From: [Anoxybacillus] calidus
GTDB taxonomy: Bacteria; Bacillota; Bacilli; Bacillales; Anoxybacillaceae
DNA: 64,000 bases
Direction of reading: 5' to 3'
Assembly (NCBI RefSeq): GCF_013760845.1
Contig: NZ_JACDUU010000001.1
Location: 62,001 to 126,000, forward strand
Part shown: positions 25,991-37,630 of the stretch, one piece after another
How positions within the stretch are numbered: the stretch's first letter is position 1
How the letters are laid out: each line of letters begins with the position of its first letter
The notes under the pieces: generated by a model
The model's database searches: none
What the model was told of the DNA's origin: nothing
What the model saw: the letters and a program-made list of their open reading frames with translations, nothing else
Program-made: the position numbers and the translations under genes

Positions 25991-26116
25991 TAGAGGCTGA
26001 CCTAAAAACAAGTGTCAGACCCCGCAACACAATATATAGGACATAATAGATAAATGAACTATATATTGTGAAATGGACGTGAGGTTAGACGCTTATGGGT
26101 CAGCCCCTTGTTTTTT
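25991..26116. repeat. Palindromic repeat copy R5 (minus orientation), terminator-like
   Basis: Outer stem AGAGGCTGACC pairs with GGTCAGCCCCTT and is followed by GTTTTTT. The arms are AAGTGTCAGACCCCGCAAC and GTGAGGTTAGACGCTT; ACAATATATAG / CTATATATTGT forms a core stem. It begins 12 nt after the lepA stop and separates lepA from hemW. Confidence 0.85.
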
Positions 26117-26180
26117 AGTTTAATCGGTGCAGATAAAAGATGGCATGTCAAATTATGCATTAAGAAGGTTGTGATCATTC

Positions 26181-27323
26181 TTGATTAAAGCAGCATATTT
26201 TCATATTCCATTTTGTGCACAAATTTGCCATTATTGTGATTTTAATAAAGTATTTTTTAAAGGACAGCCAGTAGATGAGTACTTACAGGCGATGGAGAAA
26301 GAAATGAAAAACATAATAGAGAACTTTCCGGCTGCTGAACTGAAAACCATTTTTGTTGGAGGCGGTACCCCGACTGTTCTAGAGATAAAGCAGCTAGATC
26401 GTTTCTTAAATAGTATTTATAAGTATTTTCGTTTTAATGTAAACGAGGTGGAGTTCACGTTTGAAGCAAATCCAAATGAATTGTCAAAAAAGAAGCTGAA
26501 ACTGTTAAAAGAAGCAGGGGTGAACCGCCTTAGTTTCGGTGTGCAGACATTCGATGACAAGTTGTTGCAAAAAATTGGGCGCACGCATCGAAAACATGAT
26601 GTATTGCAAACGATTGAAATGGCGAAAGAAATCGGTTTTTCCAATATTAGCATTGATTTAATGTACGGTCTTCCCGAACAAACAATCGATCATTTCCGAG
26701 AAACGCTTAATATTGCTTTTTCACTCGATGTCGAGCATTTTTCAGCTTATTCTTTAATTATTGAGCCGAAAACAGTGTTTTATAATTTATGGAAAAAAGA
26801 CATGCTTCCATTGCCTACTCAGGAGGAGGAAGCAGAAATGTATGAATGGGCAATGGAACAAATGGAACGTCATGGCTACAAACAATATGAAATTAGCAAC
26901 TATGCAAAGCCTGGGTTTGAAAGCCGTCATAATCTGACGTATTGGAATAATGAAGAATATTTTGGTATCGGTGCCGGGGCGCATAGCTATGTACACGGCA
27001 AGAGAAATGTCAATGCCGGACCGTTAAAAAAATATATGAACCTTATTCAAGAAACCGGTTTTCCGTATATAGAAAGTCATGAGGTTACGTTGGCAGAAAA
27101 AATGGAAGAGGAAATGTTTCTTGGGCTACGGAAAACGGAAGGGGTTTCTAAAGAAAAGTTTGTGCAAAAATATCACCGCTCTCTTTATGATGTATTTGGC
27201 AATCAGATTGCCGAGCAAAAACAAAGGGGACTGCTCGAAGAAACAGATACCCATATCCGTCTTACACACCGCGGCAAACTGCTTGGAAATGAAGTATTTC
27301 AAGCGTTTATCGGTGTAATATAA
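26181..27323 (+). CDS. hemW: Radical SAM heme chaperone HemW
   Basis: 380 residues. The radical-SAM cysteines are C12, C16 and C19 in FCAQICHYC, followed by GGGTPT, FEANPNELS and a C-terminal HemN_C-like domain (RLTHRGKLLGNEVFQAFI). HemW, once called HemN-like coproporphyrinogen oxidase, binds and delivers heme; it lacks the extra N-terminal residues of true HemN. The start is TTG after AAGGTTGTGAT (near-perfect SD). It precedes the hrcA operon, as in B. subtilis. Confidence 0.92.
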   Translation: MIKAAYFHIPFCAQICHYCDFNKVFFKGQPVDEYLQAMEKEMKNIIENFPAAELKTIFVGGGTPTVLEIKQLDRFLNSIYKYFRFNVNEVEFTFEANPNELSKKKLKLLKEAGVNRLSFGVQTFDDKLLQKIGRTHRKHDVLQTIEMAKEIGFSNISIDLMYGLPEQTIDHFRETLNIAFSLDVEHFSAYSLIIEPKTVFYNLWKKDMLPLPTQEEEAEMYEWAMEQMERHGYKQYEISNYAKPGFESRHNLTYWNNEEYFGIGAGAHSYVHGKRNVNAGPLKKYMNLIQETGFPYIESHEVTLAEKMEEEMFLGLRKTEGVSKEKFVQKYHRSLYDVFGNQIAEQKQRGLLEETDTHIRLTHRGKLLGNEVFQAFIGVI

Positions 27324-27326
27324 ACG

Positions 27327-27355
27327 TTGACATAAACGTATGGATTTGATACCTT
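27327..27355 (+). promoter_or_regulatory. SigA-type heat-shock promoter of hrcA–dnaK
   Basis: TTGACA and TACCTT are separated by 17 nt; CIRCE begins 11 nt after the -10, so the operator covers the start of transcription. Confidence 0.75.
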
Positions 27356-27365
27356 AATAGTAGAT

Positions 27366-27392
27366 TTAGCACTCAAGGTCTATGAGTGCTAA
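27366..27392. promoter_or_regulatory. CIRCE operator (HrcA binding site)
   Basis: Perfect match to the consensus TTAGCACTC–9 nt–GAGTGCTAA. HrcA, assisted by GroEL, binds it and represses the operon until heat shock. Confidence 0.98.
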
Positions 27393-27407
27393 CAGAGGTG
27401 ATGATAG

Positions 27408-28442
27408 TTGTTAACTGATCGCCAATTACTTATTTTACAAACTATTATTGATGACTTTATCCGTTCTGGTCAGCCGGTAGGCTCTAGAACATTATCCAAA
27501 AAAGAGGAAATTACGTTCAGCTCAGCAACGATTCGCAATGAGATGGCGGATTTAGAGGAACTTGGCTACATTGAAAAAACACATGTTTCCTCCGGTCGAG
27601 TGCCATCGGAAAAAGGCTATCGATATTATGTTGACCATCTATTATCACCGCAACGATTAACGCAAGATGATATCGAAAAAATTAAATCGATTTTTGCTGA
27701 GCGTATTTATGAACTGGAAAAAATTGTGCAAAAATCAGCGCAAATTTTATCGGATTTGACCAATTATACGTCGATTGTTCTTGGACCAGCTGTAAAGGAA
27801 AATAAACTAAAACAAATCCAAATTATTCCGTTGAATAAAGAAACGGCTGTAGCAATTATTGTAACTGATACGGGTCATGTCGAAAATCGGGTCATTACGA
27901 TTCCATCTTCGATTAACCCATCTGATTTAGAAAAAATGGTCAATATTTTAAACGAGCGTCTCATTGGTGTACCGATTGTTGACTTGAAGGATAAAATTTA
28001 TAAAGAGATAGCGAATGTCTTAAGAGCGCATATTCGCAACTATGATAGCATGTTAAAAACGATCTCTGACACGTTGGATTTGCAGCCAGCGGAAAAAATG
28101 TTTTTTGGCGGAAAAACGAACATGCTCAGTCAACCAGAGTTTAATGATATCGAAAAAGTGCGTTCCATTATGACAATGATTGAGCAAGAAAAAGATTTTT
28201 ACAACTTATTGCGCAAGCATAATAAACAAGGCATTCAAGTGACAATCGGTAAGGAAAATCAATTGCGCGGAATGGAAAATTGCAGCCTAATTACAGCAAC
28301 GTATTCTGCTGGAACTGAGCAGCTAGGAACGATCGCGATTCTTGGTCCGACGCGCATGGAATACTCCCGCGTCATTACGATATTGAATCGTGTAGCCTCT
28401 GATTTATCAACAGTACTTACGCAATGGTATCAAAATAACTAA
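27408..28442 (+). CDS. hrcA: Heat-inducible transcription repressor HrcA
   Basis: 344 residues. N-terminal winged helix ([36 protein letters not shown]) and a GAF-like dimerisation domain ([17 protein letters not shown] at the end). HrcA represses class I heat-shock genes through CIRCE, which lies just upstream of its own gene. The start is TTG with SD GAGGTGATG. First gene of hrcA-grpE-dnaK. Confidence 0.96.
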   Translation: MLTDRQLLILQTIIDDFIRSGQPVGSRTLSKKEEITFSSATIRNEMADLEELGYIEKTHVSSGRVPSEKGYRYYVDHLLSPQRLTQDDIEKIKSIFAERIYELEKIVQKSAQILSDLTNYTSIVLGPAVKENKLKQIQIIPLNKETAVAIIVTDTGHVENRVITIPSSINPSDLEKMVNILNERLIGVPIVDLKDKIYKEIANVLRAHIRNYDSMLKTISDTLDLQPAEKMFFGGKTNMLSQPEFNDIEKVRSIMTMIEQEKDFYNLLRKHNKQGIQVTIGKENQLRGMENCSLITATYSAGTEQLGTIAILGPTRMEYSRVITILNRVASDLSTVLTQWYQNN

Positions 28443-28461
28443 GGTTGGTCATATTGATAGT

Positions 28462-28490
28462 GGATGGATTGTAAAAACATTCCATCCTTT
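28462..28490 (+). other. Stem-loop between hrcA and grpE
   Basis: GGATGGA and TCCATCC pair around a 12-nt A-rich loop, followed by TTTCCTTT. A stem-loop at this position in B. subtilis lies at an mRNA processing site that lowers hrcA relative to grpE-dnaK; a similar role, or weak termination, is inferred. Confidence 0.55.
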
Positions 28491-28560
28491 CCTTTGAATT
28501 TCATACATATGTAGACATATATCATATATAGAGATGATCTCTTCGAGGGAGGTGAAATCG

Positions 28561-29163
28561 ATGGAGAAAGAATTACAGCAAGAAGAAGCGACTACATACA
28601 AATCAGAAGAAGCAGCCGTTGAAGTGGAAGAAACTTCTGAACAAATGCAGTCTGTGCAAACAGAAGAACAGACAGAAGAACAGACAGAAGAAAATAATGA
28701 GTTAACGGCTGCGAAGAAAAGAATTGCGGAGCTTGAAGAGAAGCTGCAAGAATTAGAAAATCGCTATCTTCGTCTTCATGCTGATTTTGACAATTTCCGC
28801 CGTCGCACAAGACTTGATTTTGAGGCAGCGGAAAAATATCGCGCTCAAAGTTTAGTGACAGACATTTTACCTGCCTTAGACAACTTCGAACGTGCTCTTA
28901 AGGTGGAAGCAGAAGATGATAAAACAAAATCGATTCTTCAAGGAATGGAAATGGTCTATCGTTCGTTAATTGATGCCTTGAAAAAAGAAGGTGTCGAGGT
29001 TATCGAGGCTGTAGGCAAGCCGTTTGATCCGCATTTGCATCAGGCGGTTATGCAAGTAGAAGACAGCAACTATGAACCAAATACAGTGGTAGAAGAATTT
29101 CAAAAGGGTTATAAATTGAAAGATCGTGTGATTCGTCCATCAATGGTAAAAGTTAGCCAATAA
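28561..29163 (+). CDS. grpE: Nucleotide exchange factor GrpE
   Basis: 200 residues. An acidic disordered N-terminus (with a short EQTEEQTEE tandem repeat) precedes a long coiled-coil helix and the C-terminal beta domain with [14 protein letters not shown] and [14 protein letters not shown]. It releases ADP from DnaK and acts as a thermosensor. ATG 28561 follows GGGAGGTGAA; the earlier in-frame ATG at 28534 is not supported by an SD. Second gene of the heat-shock operon. Confidence 0.96.
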   Translation: MEKELQQEEATTYKSEEAAVEVEETSEQMQSVQTEEQTEEQTEENNELTAAKKRIAELEEKLQELENRYLRLHADFDNFRRRTRLDFEAAEKYRAQSLVTDILPALDNFERALKVEAEDDKTKSILQGMEMVYRSLIDALKKEGVEVIEAVGKPFDPHLHQAVMQVEDSNYEPNTVVEEFQKGYKLKDRVIRPSMVKVSQ

Positions 29164-29170
29164 GACATAG

Positions 29171-31015
<1,845 letters not shown>

Positions 31016-31052
31016 AATGTTTAGTCTAGTCGCTTCCTTTGTTCGATTGTAT

Positions 31053-31092
31053 AAAAAGTCAAAGTCAGGCCTGTCTTGGCTTTGACTTTTTT
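31053..31092 (+). terminator. Hairpin terminator between dnaK and dnaJ
   Basis: AAAAAGTCAAAG and CTTTGACTTTTTT pair over at least 11 bp, followed by T. Some transcripts may read through; dnaJ is 127 nt further on. Confidence 0.75.
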
Positions 31093-31108
31093 GCTATGAA
31101 AAGGAACA

Positions 31109-31138
31109 TTGTCTGAATTTGTTTTAGGTATATATAAT
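31109..31138 (+). promoter_or_regulatory. Candidate SigA promoter of dnaJ
   Basis: TTGTCT and TATAAT are separated by 18 nt, about 80 nt before the dnaJ start, after the dnaK terminator. Confidence 0.45.
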
Positions 31139-31218
31139 TTTAATATGAAAAATATTGCGTTTATAAAGAGACAAATGTTACAATTACCGTTATGTGAGTG
31201 AATCGGGAGTGGATGGTA

Positions 31219-32349
31219 ATGAGCAAACGAGATTATTATGAGGTTCTCGGAGTAAGCAAGAATGCCACGAAAGATGAAATAAAGAAAGCGTACCGAAAAC
31301 TTTCAAAACAATATCATCCAGATATTAATAAAGCACCGGATGCTGCAGAAAAGTTTAAAGAAATTAAAGAAGCATATGAAGTATTAAGTGATGACCAAAA
31401 GCGTGCTCATTATGATCAATTTGGTCATACGGATCCAAATCAAGGATTTGGCGGTTTTGGCGGGACTGATTTTGATTTCGGCGGCTTCGGTGGTTTTGAA
31501 GATATTTTCAGTTCTTTCTTCGGTGGGGGAAGACGTCGTGATCCGAATGCGCCAAGAGCAGGGGCTGATTTACAGTATACAATGACATTAACATTCGAGG
31601 AAGCAGCGTTCGGGAAAGAAACAGATATCGAAATTCCACGCGAAGAAACATGTGATACGTGTCACGGCTCCGGAGCAAAGCCTGGAACGAAAAAAGAAAC
31701 GTGCTCCCATTGCCGAGGTACAGGACAAATTAGCATCGAACAAGTGACGCCGTTTGGCCGCATTGTCAATCGAAGAACATGTCATTATTGTGACGGTACA
31801 GGACAATTTATTAAAGAAAAATGTACAACGTGCGGTGGAAGCGGTCGAGTGAAAAAACGCAAGAAAATTCACGTCAAAATTCCAGCTGGTATTGATGATG
31901 GTCAGCAATTACGTGTCGCCGGACAGGGAGAAGCCGGCATCAATGGCGGACCACCTGGAGATTTATATATCGTCTTTCGCGTAGAACCGCATGAGTTTTT
32001 TGAACGCGATGGAGATGATATTTATTGCGAAATTCCACTTACATTTGCTCAAGCGGCTTTGGGAGATGAAATCGAAGTACCGACTCTTCATGGAAAAGTG
32101 AAGCTAAAAATTCCAGCTGGTACGCAAACAGGTACGAAATTCCGCCTCAAAGGCAAAGGTGTGCCTAATGTGAGAGGCTATGGTCAAGGAGACCAGCACA
32201 TTATTGTTCGTGTTGTCACACCGACGAAATTAACAGAAAAACAAAAGCAGTTATTGCGTGAATTTGACCGATTAGGCGGTCAAAGCGCTCAACATGGAGC
32301 GCAGGACAGCTTTTTTGATAAAATGAAAAAGGCGTTTAAGGGAGAATAA
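31219..32349 (+). CDS. dnaJ: Co-chaperone DnaJ (Hsp40)
   Basis: 376 residues. J domain with HPD at residues 33–35, a Gly/Phe-rich linker, four CxxCxGxG zinc-binding repeats ([32 protein letters not shown]), and a C-terminal substrate-binding domain. It stimulates DnaK ATPase. ATG 31219 is chosen after CGGGAGTGG; an in-frame GTG at 31198 would add seven residues and lacks an SD. Followed closely by prmA. Confidence 0.97.
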   Translation: MSKRDYYEVLGVSKNATKDEIKKAYRKLSKQYHPDINKAPDAAEKFKEIKEAYEVLSDDQKRAHYDQFGHTDPNQGFGGFGGTDFDFGGFGGFEDIFSSFFGGGRRRDPNAPRAGADLQYTMTLTFEEAAFGKETDIEIPREETCDTCHGSGAKPGTKKETCSHCRGTGQISIEQVTPFGRIVNRRTCHYCDGTGQFIKEKCTTCGGSGRVKKRKKIHVKIPAGIDDGQQLRVAGQGEAGINGGPPGDLYIVFRVEPHEFFERDGDDIYCEIPLTFAQAALGDEIEVPTLHGKVKLKIPAGTQTGTKFRLKGKGVPNVRGYGQGDQHIIVRVVTPTKLTEKQKQLLREFDRLGGQSAQHGAQDSFFDKMKKAFKGE

Positions 32350-32371
32350 TTTCGGAAAATGGAGTTGGTAG

Positions 32372-33313
32372 ATGATGAAATGGTCAGAAATTAGCATTCA
32401 TACGACACATGAAGCGGTTGAGGCGATTTCGAATATTTTGCACGAAGCGGGAGCAGGCGGTGTTGTTATTGAAGATCCGTTTGATTTGACGAAAGAGCGG
32501 GACACTTCCTTCGGGGAAATCTACCAACTCAATCCTGATGATTATCCCGAAGAAGGAGTTATTATTAAAGCGTATTTACCGGTCAATAGTTTCTTAGGAG
32601 AGACAGTCAAGGAAATTAAACAAGCGATTAACAACCTAATGTTGTATGATATCGATTTAGGGAAAAACTCGATCACGATTAGTGAAGTTAACGAAGAAGA
32701 ATGGGCAACAGCATGGAAAAAATATTACAATCCCGTAAAAATTTCTGAAAAGTTTACGATCGTCCCGACTTGGGAAACGTATGAACCAGTCTCAAGTGAT
32801 GAACTTATTATCGAACTAGACCCGGGCATGGCATTTGGAACAGGGACGCATCCAACAACAGTCATGTGCATTCAGGCGTTGGAAAAATGCGTGCATCCAA
32901 ATGATACCGTTATTGATGTTGGAACAGGCTCAGGTATATTAAGTATTGCCGCAGCGATGCTTGGAGCAAAATCAGTCAAAGCACTCGATTTAGACCCAGT
33001 GGCCGTTGATAGCGCGAAGTTGAATGTGAAATTAAATAAAGTGCAAAACGTTGTAACTGTATCACAAAATAATTTGTTAGACAATATAAAAGAACCAGCA
33101 AACATCATTGTTGCGAATATTTTAGCGGAAATTATTTTACGTTTTATCGATGATGCGTATCGTCTGCTGGAAAAAGACGGTTTCTTTATTACATCGGGAA
33201 TTATTCAAGCAAAAAAGCAAGAAGTAAAAGATGGACTGATTCGTGCCGGGTTTATTATTGAAGAAACGTTAGTCATGGAAGATTGGGTTGCTTTTATTGC
33301 AAGAAAAGAGTAA
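32372..33313 (+). CDS. prmA: Ribosomal protein L11 methyltransferase
   Basis: 313 residues. N-terminal L11-recognition domain ([22 protein letters not shown]) and a SAM-binding domain with [31 protein letters not shown] and NILAEIIL. It trimethylates L11. SD GGAGTTGG precedes ATGATG; the second ATG (32375) is an alternative. Confidence 0.95.
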   Translation: MMKWSEISIHTTHEAVEAISNILHEAGAGGVVIEDPFDLTKERDTSFGEIYQLNPDDYPEEGVIIKAYLPVNSFLGETVKEIKQAINNLMLYDIDLGKNSITISEVNEEEWATAWKKYYNPVKISEKFTIVPTWETYEPVSSDELIIELDPGMAFGTGTHPTTVMCIQALEKCVHPNDTVIDVGTGSGILSIAAAMLGAKSVKALDLDPVAVDSAKLNVKLNKVQNVVTVSQNNLLDNIKEPANIIVANILAEIILRFIDDAYRLLEKDGFFITSGIIQAKKQEVKDGLIRAGFIIEETLVMEDWVAFIARKE

Positions 33314-33328
33314 AAAGAAGGTGTCGCT

Positions 33329-34081
33329 TTGCAACGTTATTTTGTTTCTAATGAGCAATTTTTCAATGACCAACAAGTTATGATTGTTGGCGATGATTAT
33401 CATCATATCGTCCGTGTTATGCGGATGCGCGAAGGAGAAGAAATTGTTTGCTGTAACGAGAATGGCGAGGCGGCTTTCTGTAAAATAACAAAAATTACCA
33501 ATGATGAGGTCATTGCCAATATTATAGAATGGGTAGAAGAGCAGACGGAGCTTCCGATCAATGTCTATATTGTCCAGGGGCTGCCGAAAGGGGATAAACT
33601 GGAACTTGTCATTCAAAAAGGAACAGAACTTGGCGCTTTCTCGTTTATCCCCTTTTTGGCGGCTCGCTCTGTTGTTAAGTGGGACGAAAAAAAGGGAGAT
33701 CGAAAAGTGGAGCGATGGGAAAAAATTGCGAAAGAAGCGGCGGAACAATCACAACGGACAAGAATTCCTGTCGTCCATCATCCTATGACCATTCGCGAAT
33801 TAATTGAATTTTCCACGAAAGTTGATTATAAAATCATTGCTTACGAGGAAGAAGCAAGGAATGGCGAACGAGCCAATTTGACAGAGATATTACGTAAAAT
33901 AAAGCCAGGACAGTCGCTTCTTACTGTTTTCGGTCCAGAAGGCGGCTTTTCCGAGCAAGAAGTATCATTATTAAAGGAAAACGGCTTTATTTCCTGTAGT
34001 CTCGGCCCGCGGATTTTGCGCACAGAAACGGCTCCTCTTTATTTATTAGCAGCGGTTTCTTATCAATTGGAATTAATGTGA
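33329..34081 (+). CDS. rsmE: 16S rRNA (uracil1498-N3)-methyltransferase
   Basis: 250 residues. N-terminal PUA-like domain (MQRYFVSNEQF, YHHIVRVMRMREGEE) and a SPOUT knot domain with GPEGGFSEQEV and SLGPRILRTETAPLYLLAA. It methylates U1498 of 16S rRNA. The start is TTG after AAGAAGGTG. Sits tightly between prmA and mtaB. Confidence 0.95.
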   Translation: MQRYFVSNEQFFNDQQVMIVGDDYHHIVRVMRMREGEEIVCCNENGEAAFCKITKITNDEVIANIIEWVEEQTELPINVYIVQGLPKGDKLELVIQKGTELGAFSFIPFLAARSVVKWDEKKGDRKVERWEKIAKEAAEQSQRTRIPVVHHPMTIRELIEFSTKVDYKIIAYEEEARNGERANLTEILRKIKPGQSLLTVFGPEGGFSEQEVSLLKENGFISCSLGPRILRTETAPLYLLAAVSYQLELM

Positions 34082-34091
34082 GGTGAGAATG

Positions 34092-35447
34092 ATGCCAACA
34101 GTAGCATTTCATACATTAGGCTGTAAAGTAAATCATTATGAAACAGAGGCGATTTGGCAATTATTTAAACAAGCCGGTTATGAGCGAAAAGAATTTGAAA
34201 GCATAGCTGATGTATACGTCATTAACACGTGTACAGTAACAAACACAGGAGATAAAAAGAGCCGCCAAGTGATTCGCCGCGCAATTCGGCAAAACCCGGA
34301 TGCTGTCATTTGTGTAACGGGCTGTTATGCGCAAACCTCCCCGGCAGAAGTAATGGCTATTCCTGGAGTTGATATTGTTGTTGGAACACAAGACCGGGTG
34401 AAAATGCTTGATTATATTGAACAATTTAAGCGCGAGCGTCAGCCGATTAACGGTGTAAGCAATATTATGAAAGCGCGTGTGTTTGAGGAATTGGATGTTC
34501 CGGCATTTACGGACCGGACGCGCGCGTCATTAAAAATTCAAGAAGGCTGCAATAACTTTTGCACATTTTGTATTATCCCTTGGGCGCGTGGGCTTATGCG
34601 TTCCCGCGATCCGAAGGAAGTGATTCGTCAGGCTCAGCAGCTTGTAAATGCCGGCTATAAAGAAATCGTTTTAACAGGTATTCATACAGGCGGTTACGGT
34701 GAAGATATGAAAGATTATAACTTTGCGGCATTGCTTCGCGATATTGATGAGCAAGTCGTCGGTTTGAAGCGTCTTCGGATTTCATCGATTGAAGCAAGTC
34801 AAATTACTGATGAAGTTATTGAAGTATTAAAAAAATCGAATAAAATTGTCCGCCACCTGCACATTCCGCTTCAATCCGGTTCAAACAGCGTGTTAAAGCG
34901 GATGCGCCGCAAGTATACAACAGAATTTTTTGCGGAGCGCCTCGCGCAATTACGTGAAGCATTGCCAGGATTAGCTGTTACATCGGACGTCATTGTCGGT
35001 TTTCCAGGAGAGACTGAAGAGGAGTTCATGGAAACGTATAATTTTATTCGTGACAACCGTTTCTCAGAACTACATGTATTCCCATACTCTAAACGCACAG
35101 GAACACCAGCTGCAAGAATGCCGAACCAAATCGATGAAGAAGTGAAAAATGAGCGCGTTCATCGACTTATCACTCTGTCTGATCAACTGGCAAAAGAATA
35201 TGCATCTGAATTTGAAGGACAAGTATTAGAAGTTATTCCAGAAGAACGTTATAAAGAAGAACCAAACAGCGGTTTATATGTCGGTTATACGGATAACTAT
35301 TTGAAAGTAAAATTCCCAGCAACCGAAGATATGGTTGGAAAGCTTGTTAAAGTGAAAATTACAAAAGCAGGATATCCGTATAATGAAGGGGAATTTGTCC
35401 GCGTTGTTGAAGATGACGTTCTTGAAAAAATACAATTAAGTTCTTAA
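34092..35447 (+). CDS. mtaB: tRNA N6-threonylcarbamoyladenosine methylthiotransferase MtaB
   Basis: 451 residues. N-terminal UPF0004 domain with cysteines in HTLGCKVNHYE, NTCTVTN and VTGCYAQ, a radical SAM domain with C-N-N-F-C-T-F-C, and a C-terminal TRAM domain. It makes ms2t6A at position 37 of tRNA. The ATG at 34092 gives a proper distance to AGGTGA; GTG 34083 and ATG 34089 are too close to it. In B. subtilis it is yqeV. Confidence 0.94.
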   Translation: MPTVAFHTLGCKVNHYETEAIWQLFKQAGYERKEFESIADVYVINTCTVTNTGDKKSRQVIRRAIRQNPDAVICVTGCYAQTSPAEVMAIPGVDIVVGTQDRVKMLDYIEQFKRERQPINGVSNIMKARVFEELDVPAFTDRTRASLKIQEGCNNFCTFCIIPWARGLMRSRDPKEVIRQAQQLVNAGYKEIVLTGIHTGGYGEDMKDYNFAALLRDIDEQVVGLKRLRISSIEASQITDEVIEVLKKSNKIVRHLHIPLQSGSNSVLKRMRRKYTTEFFAERLAQLREALPGLAVTSDVIVGFPGETEEEFMETYNFIRDNRFSELHVFPYSKRTGTPAARMPNQIDEEVKNERVHRLITLSDQLAKEYASEFEGQVLEVIPEERYKEEPNSGLYVGYTDNYLKVKFPATEDMVGKLVKVKITKAGYPYNEGEFVRVVEDDVLEKIQLSS

Positions 35448-35570
35448 AGACTGCCTTAAAAGTGTCTGACCTCACGTGAAATTCATCATATGATAGTGCT
35501 CTGATCGAATGTTATGTACTATATATGGTAGTTGTGGGGTCCGACACTTTGCTTTTGGGCAGTTTCTTTT
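35448..35570. repeat. Palindromic repeat copy R6 (plus orientation), terminator-like
   Basis: Outer stem AGACTGCC pairs with GGGCAGTTT and is followed by CTTTTC. The arms are AAGTGTCTGACCTCAC and GTGGGGTCCGACACTTTGC. It starts right after the mtaB stop. The outer pair differs from R1 and R8 but is still complementary. Confidence 0.85.
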
Positions 35571-35688
35571 CTTTGGGTTTATAATAAAAATTTAGAGATA
35601 GATTATACATAAAGCTCGCTTTTTTTAAAAGATAATGGTATGATGATAGATGTCAGACTTCTTGATGTGAAAGGAGAAATTTTTGTAT

Positions 35689-36357
35689 ATGACAACAAAT
35701 ATTGCAAAGATGATTGACCATACATTGTTAAAAGCAGATACAACAAAAGAGCAAATCGTGAAATTGTGTGAGGAAGCAAAACAATATAATTTTGCGTCTG
35801 TTTGCGTAAATCCAACATGGGTAGAAACAGCTGCAGAGCTTTTAAAAGGAACAGACGTCAATGTGTGTACAGTCATTGGATTCCCATTAGGAGCAAACAC
35901 ACCGGAGACAAAAGCGTTTGAAACAAAAGACGCAATTGAAAAAGGTGCAACGGAAGTTGATATGGTTATCAACATTGGGGCGCTAAAAGACGGTAACGAT
36001 GAACTGGTTGAACGCGATATTCGGGCAGTTGTTGATGCAGCAAAAGGAAAAGCGCTTGTTAAAGTGATTATCGAAGCTTGCTTACTTACAGAAGAAGAAA
36101 AAGTGCGTGCTTGCGAGTTAGCTGTAAAAGCGGGAGCAGACTATGTGAAAACTTCCACTGGCTTTTCTACAGGCGGTGCAACTGTTGAAGACGTTGCGCT
36201 TATGCGAAAAACAGTTGGACCGGAAATCGGCGTAAAGGCATCCGGTGGTGTTCGTGATCTTCAAGGAGCAGAAGCGATGATCCAAGCAGGAGCGACTCGC
36301 ATCGGTACAAGTTCTGGTGTAGCACTTGTTCAAGGAAAAACAACAACAGGCTATTAA
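35689..36357 (+). CDS. deoC: Deoxyribose-phosphate aldolase
   Basis: 222 residues from ATG. A TIM-barrel class I aldolase: [12 protein letters not shown] at the start, [14 protein letters not shown], and the Schiff-base lysine in [15 protein letters not shown]. It splits deoxyribose-5-phosphate into acetaldehyde and glyceraldehyde-3-phosphate. A TTG at 35683, nearer to the AAAGGAG SD (6 nt), is an alternative start. In B. subtilis this gene is elsewhere, beside pdp and nupC. The spacing to mtaB and rpsU suggests a single-gene unit between repeats R6 and R7. Confidence 0.94.
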   Translation: MTTNIAKMIDHTLLKADTTKEQIVKLCEEAKQYNFASVCVNPTWVETAAELLKGTDVNVCTVIGFPLGANTPETKAFETKDAIEKGATEVDMVINIGALKDGNDELVERDIRAVVDAAKGKALVKVIIEACLLTEEEKVRACELAVKAGADYVKTSTGFSTGGATVEDVALMRKTVGPEIGVKASGGVRDLQGAEAMIQAGATRIGTSSGVALVQGKTTTGY

Positions 36358-36368
36358 TTGAAAACTGT

Positions 36369-36458
36369 AGGAACTGACCTATAAGTGTCTAGCCTTCATA
36401 CACTTAATAAACATGATATACGGATAGGTAGGCTGATGCTTTAGGTCATCCTTTTTTT
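36369..36458. repeat. Degenerate palindromic repeat copy R7, terminator of deoC
   Basis: GACCTATAAGTGTCTAGCCT on the left pairs in part with AGGCTGATGCTTTAGGTC on the right, followed by ATCCTTTTTTT. Both halves resemble the R1/R6/R8 plus arms but are shorter and worn. It starts 12 nt after the deoC stop. Confidence 0.7.
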
Positions 36459-36480
36459 ATGGAAGAGTTTTCTTTTTTAG

Positions 36481-36509
36481 TTGACCTTAATGTTTCCTTA
36501 TATTATAAT
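36481..36509 (+). promoter_or_regulatory. Strong SigA promoter of rpsU-yqeY
   Basis: TTGACC and perfect TATAAT are separated by 17 nt, about 70 nt before rpsU. Confidence 0.8.
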
Positions 36510-36577
36510 TGATAAGTACATGTTTAGAGCATGTCAATCGAAATGTTAGCGGTGTTGTTCGGAGGGAGGGAAGTAGG

Positions 36578-36751
36578 ATGTCAAAAACAATCGTTCGTAA
36601 AAACGAATCGCTTGAAGATGCTCTTCGTCGCTTCAAACGTGCCGTTTCGAAGACTGGTACGTTACAAGAAGCAAGAAAGCGTGAATTCTATGAAAAGCCA
36701 AGCGTAAGACGCAAGAAAAAGTCTGAAGCGGCTAGAAAGCGCAAGTATTAA
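36578..36751 (+). CDS. rpsU: 30S ribosomal protein S21
   Basis: 57 residues, highly basic: [18 protein letters not shown] at the start and [14 protein letters not shown] at the end, as in S21 of Bacilli. Strong SD GGAGGGAGGG. In the ribosome it sits near the platform and the anti-SD. Cotranscribed with yqeY 15 nt downstream. Confidence 0.97.
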   Translation: MSKTIVRKNESLEDALRRFKRAVSKTGTLQEARKREFYEKPSVRRKKKSEAARKRKY

Positions 36752-36766
36752 AAGAGGGTGTATTTC

Positions 36767-37213
36767 ATGAGTCTTCTTGAGCGTTTAAATGATGATATGA
36801 AACAAGCGATGAAAAATAAGGAAAAAGAAAAACTTTCCGTCATTCGGATGGTCAAAGCTGCATTGCAGAATGAAGCAATTAAGCTCGGCAAAAGCCAGTT
36901 GTCCGAAGACGAAGAGCTTACTGTGCTTTCTCGTGAATTAAAGCAACGCAAAGACTCCCTCCAAGAATTCGAAAACGCTGGTCGTTCAGACCTTGTTGAA
37001 AAAGTAAAAACAGAGATTCAGATTCTTGAATTATATATGCCAAAGCAATTAAGTGAAGAAGAGATTGTACAATTAATTAAAGAAACGATTGCCGAGGTAG
37101 GCGCTTCTTCAAAGGCTGATATGGGTAAAGTAATGGGAGCAATCATGCCGAAAGTGAAAGGAAAAGCGGATGGCTCTCTAGTGAACAAATTAGTTTTGCA
37201 GCATTTATCTTAA
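36767..37213 (+). CDS. yqeY: YqeY family protein (GatB/YqeY domain)
   Basis: 148 residues. Helical N-terminus ([18 protein letters not shown]) and a C-terminal tail domain like that of GatB ([21 protein letters not shown]). It may bind tRNA in amidation-related work; the role is unknown. ATG 36767 is chosen after AGAGGGTG; the in-frame GTG nearer overlaps the SD. A perfect terminator ends the operon. Confidence 0.93.
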   Translation: MSLLERLNDDMKQAMKNKEKEKLSVIRMVKAALQNEAIKLGKSQLSEDEELTVLSRELKQRKDSLQEFENAGRSDLVEKVKTEIQILELYMPKQLSEEEIVQLIKETIAEVGASSKADMGKVMGAIMPKVKGKADGSLVNKLVLQHLS

Positions 37214-37247
37214 AAAAGACTGCTTCCTAATGGAAGCAGTCTTTTTT
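37212..37247. terminator. Bidirectional terminator after yqeY
   Basis: AAAAAAGACTGCTTCC and GGAAGCAGTCTTTTTT form a perfect 16-bp stem with a 4-nt loop. Confidence 0.95.
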
Positions 37248-37282
37248 ATGTTGAGATCGTATTACCAAATAAAGAAAATCAA

Positions 37283-37312
37283 GTGCTATCCCCTCTGTTT
37301 CTCTCATACATA
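37283..37312 (+). promoter_or_regulatory. Candidate SigE-type promoter of yqfC-yqfD
   Basis: CATACATA resembles the SigE -10 and a GTGCTAT block lies 15 nt upstream, as before spoIIP. yqfC and yqfD are SigE-controlled in B. subtilis. Confidence 0.4.
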
Positions 37313-37335
37313 TGAGATGAAAGGGGGGTCTTTTT

Positions 37336-37620
37336 ATGATTGGAAAATGGCGGCGGCAGATGAGAAATTGGTTAACAAATAAAATGGGACTACCCGCTGA
37401 TATTTTAATGGATCTTCCGCGCATAACGATGATTGGACAAATACATATATACATAGAAAATCATCGAGGATTGCTTTCTTTTAGCGATAAAGAAATTCGA
37501 CTGCTCTTAAAACAAGGTCAACTCCTCGTTAAAGGAGAAACGTTTGTCATTAAAACGATTTTGCCTGAGGAAATTTTGCTAGAGGGGAAAATTAGCCAAG
37601 TTCTTTATTTAGATGAGTAG
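37336..37620 (+). CDS. yqfC: Sporulation protein YqfC
   Basis: 94 residues of the YqfC/YabP-like family: an N-terminal basic segment (KWRRQMRNWL), LPADILMDLPRITMIG, then HIYIENHRGLLSFSDKEIRLL. Such proteins act in the mother cell during spore formation; the exact role is unknown. ATG follows AAAGGGGGG. yqfD follows directly. Confidence 0.9.
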   Translation: MIGKWRRQMRNWLTNKMGLPADILMDLPRITMIGQIHIYIENHRGLLSFSDKEIRLLLKQGQLLVKGETFVIKTILPEEILLEGKISQVLYLDE

Positions 37621-37630
37621 GGGGAGAAAT

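Noticed and set aside
16111-26116. The recurring GTGTCTGACC repeats as a CRISPR array
   Set aside because: Copies are kilobases apart, in both orientations and palindromic over about 100 bp; there is no array of short repeats with even spacers and no cas genes.
28665-28695. Short tandem repeat in grpE as a phase-variable tract
   Set aside because: The 12-bp unit is a multiple of three, present about 2.5 times, and only lengthens an acidic disordered tail; no frame switching.
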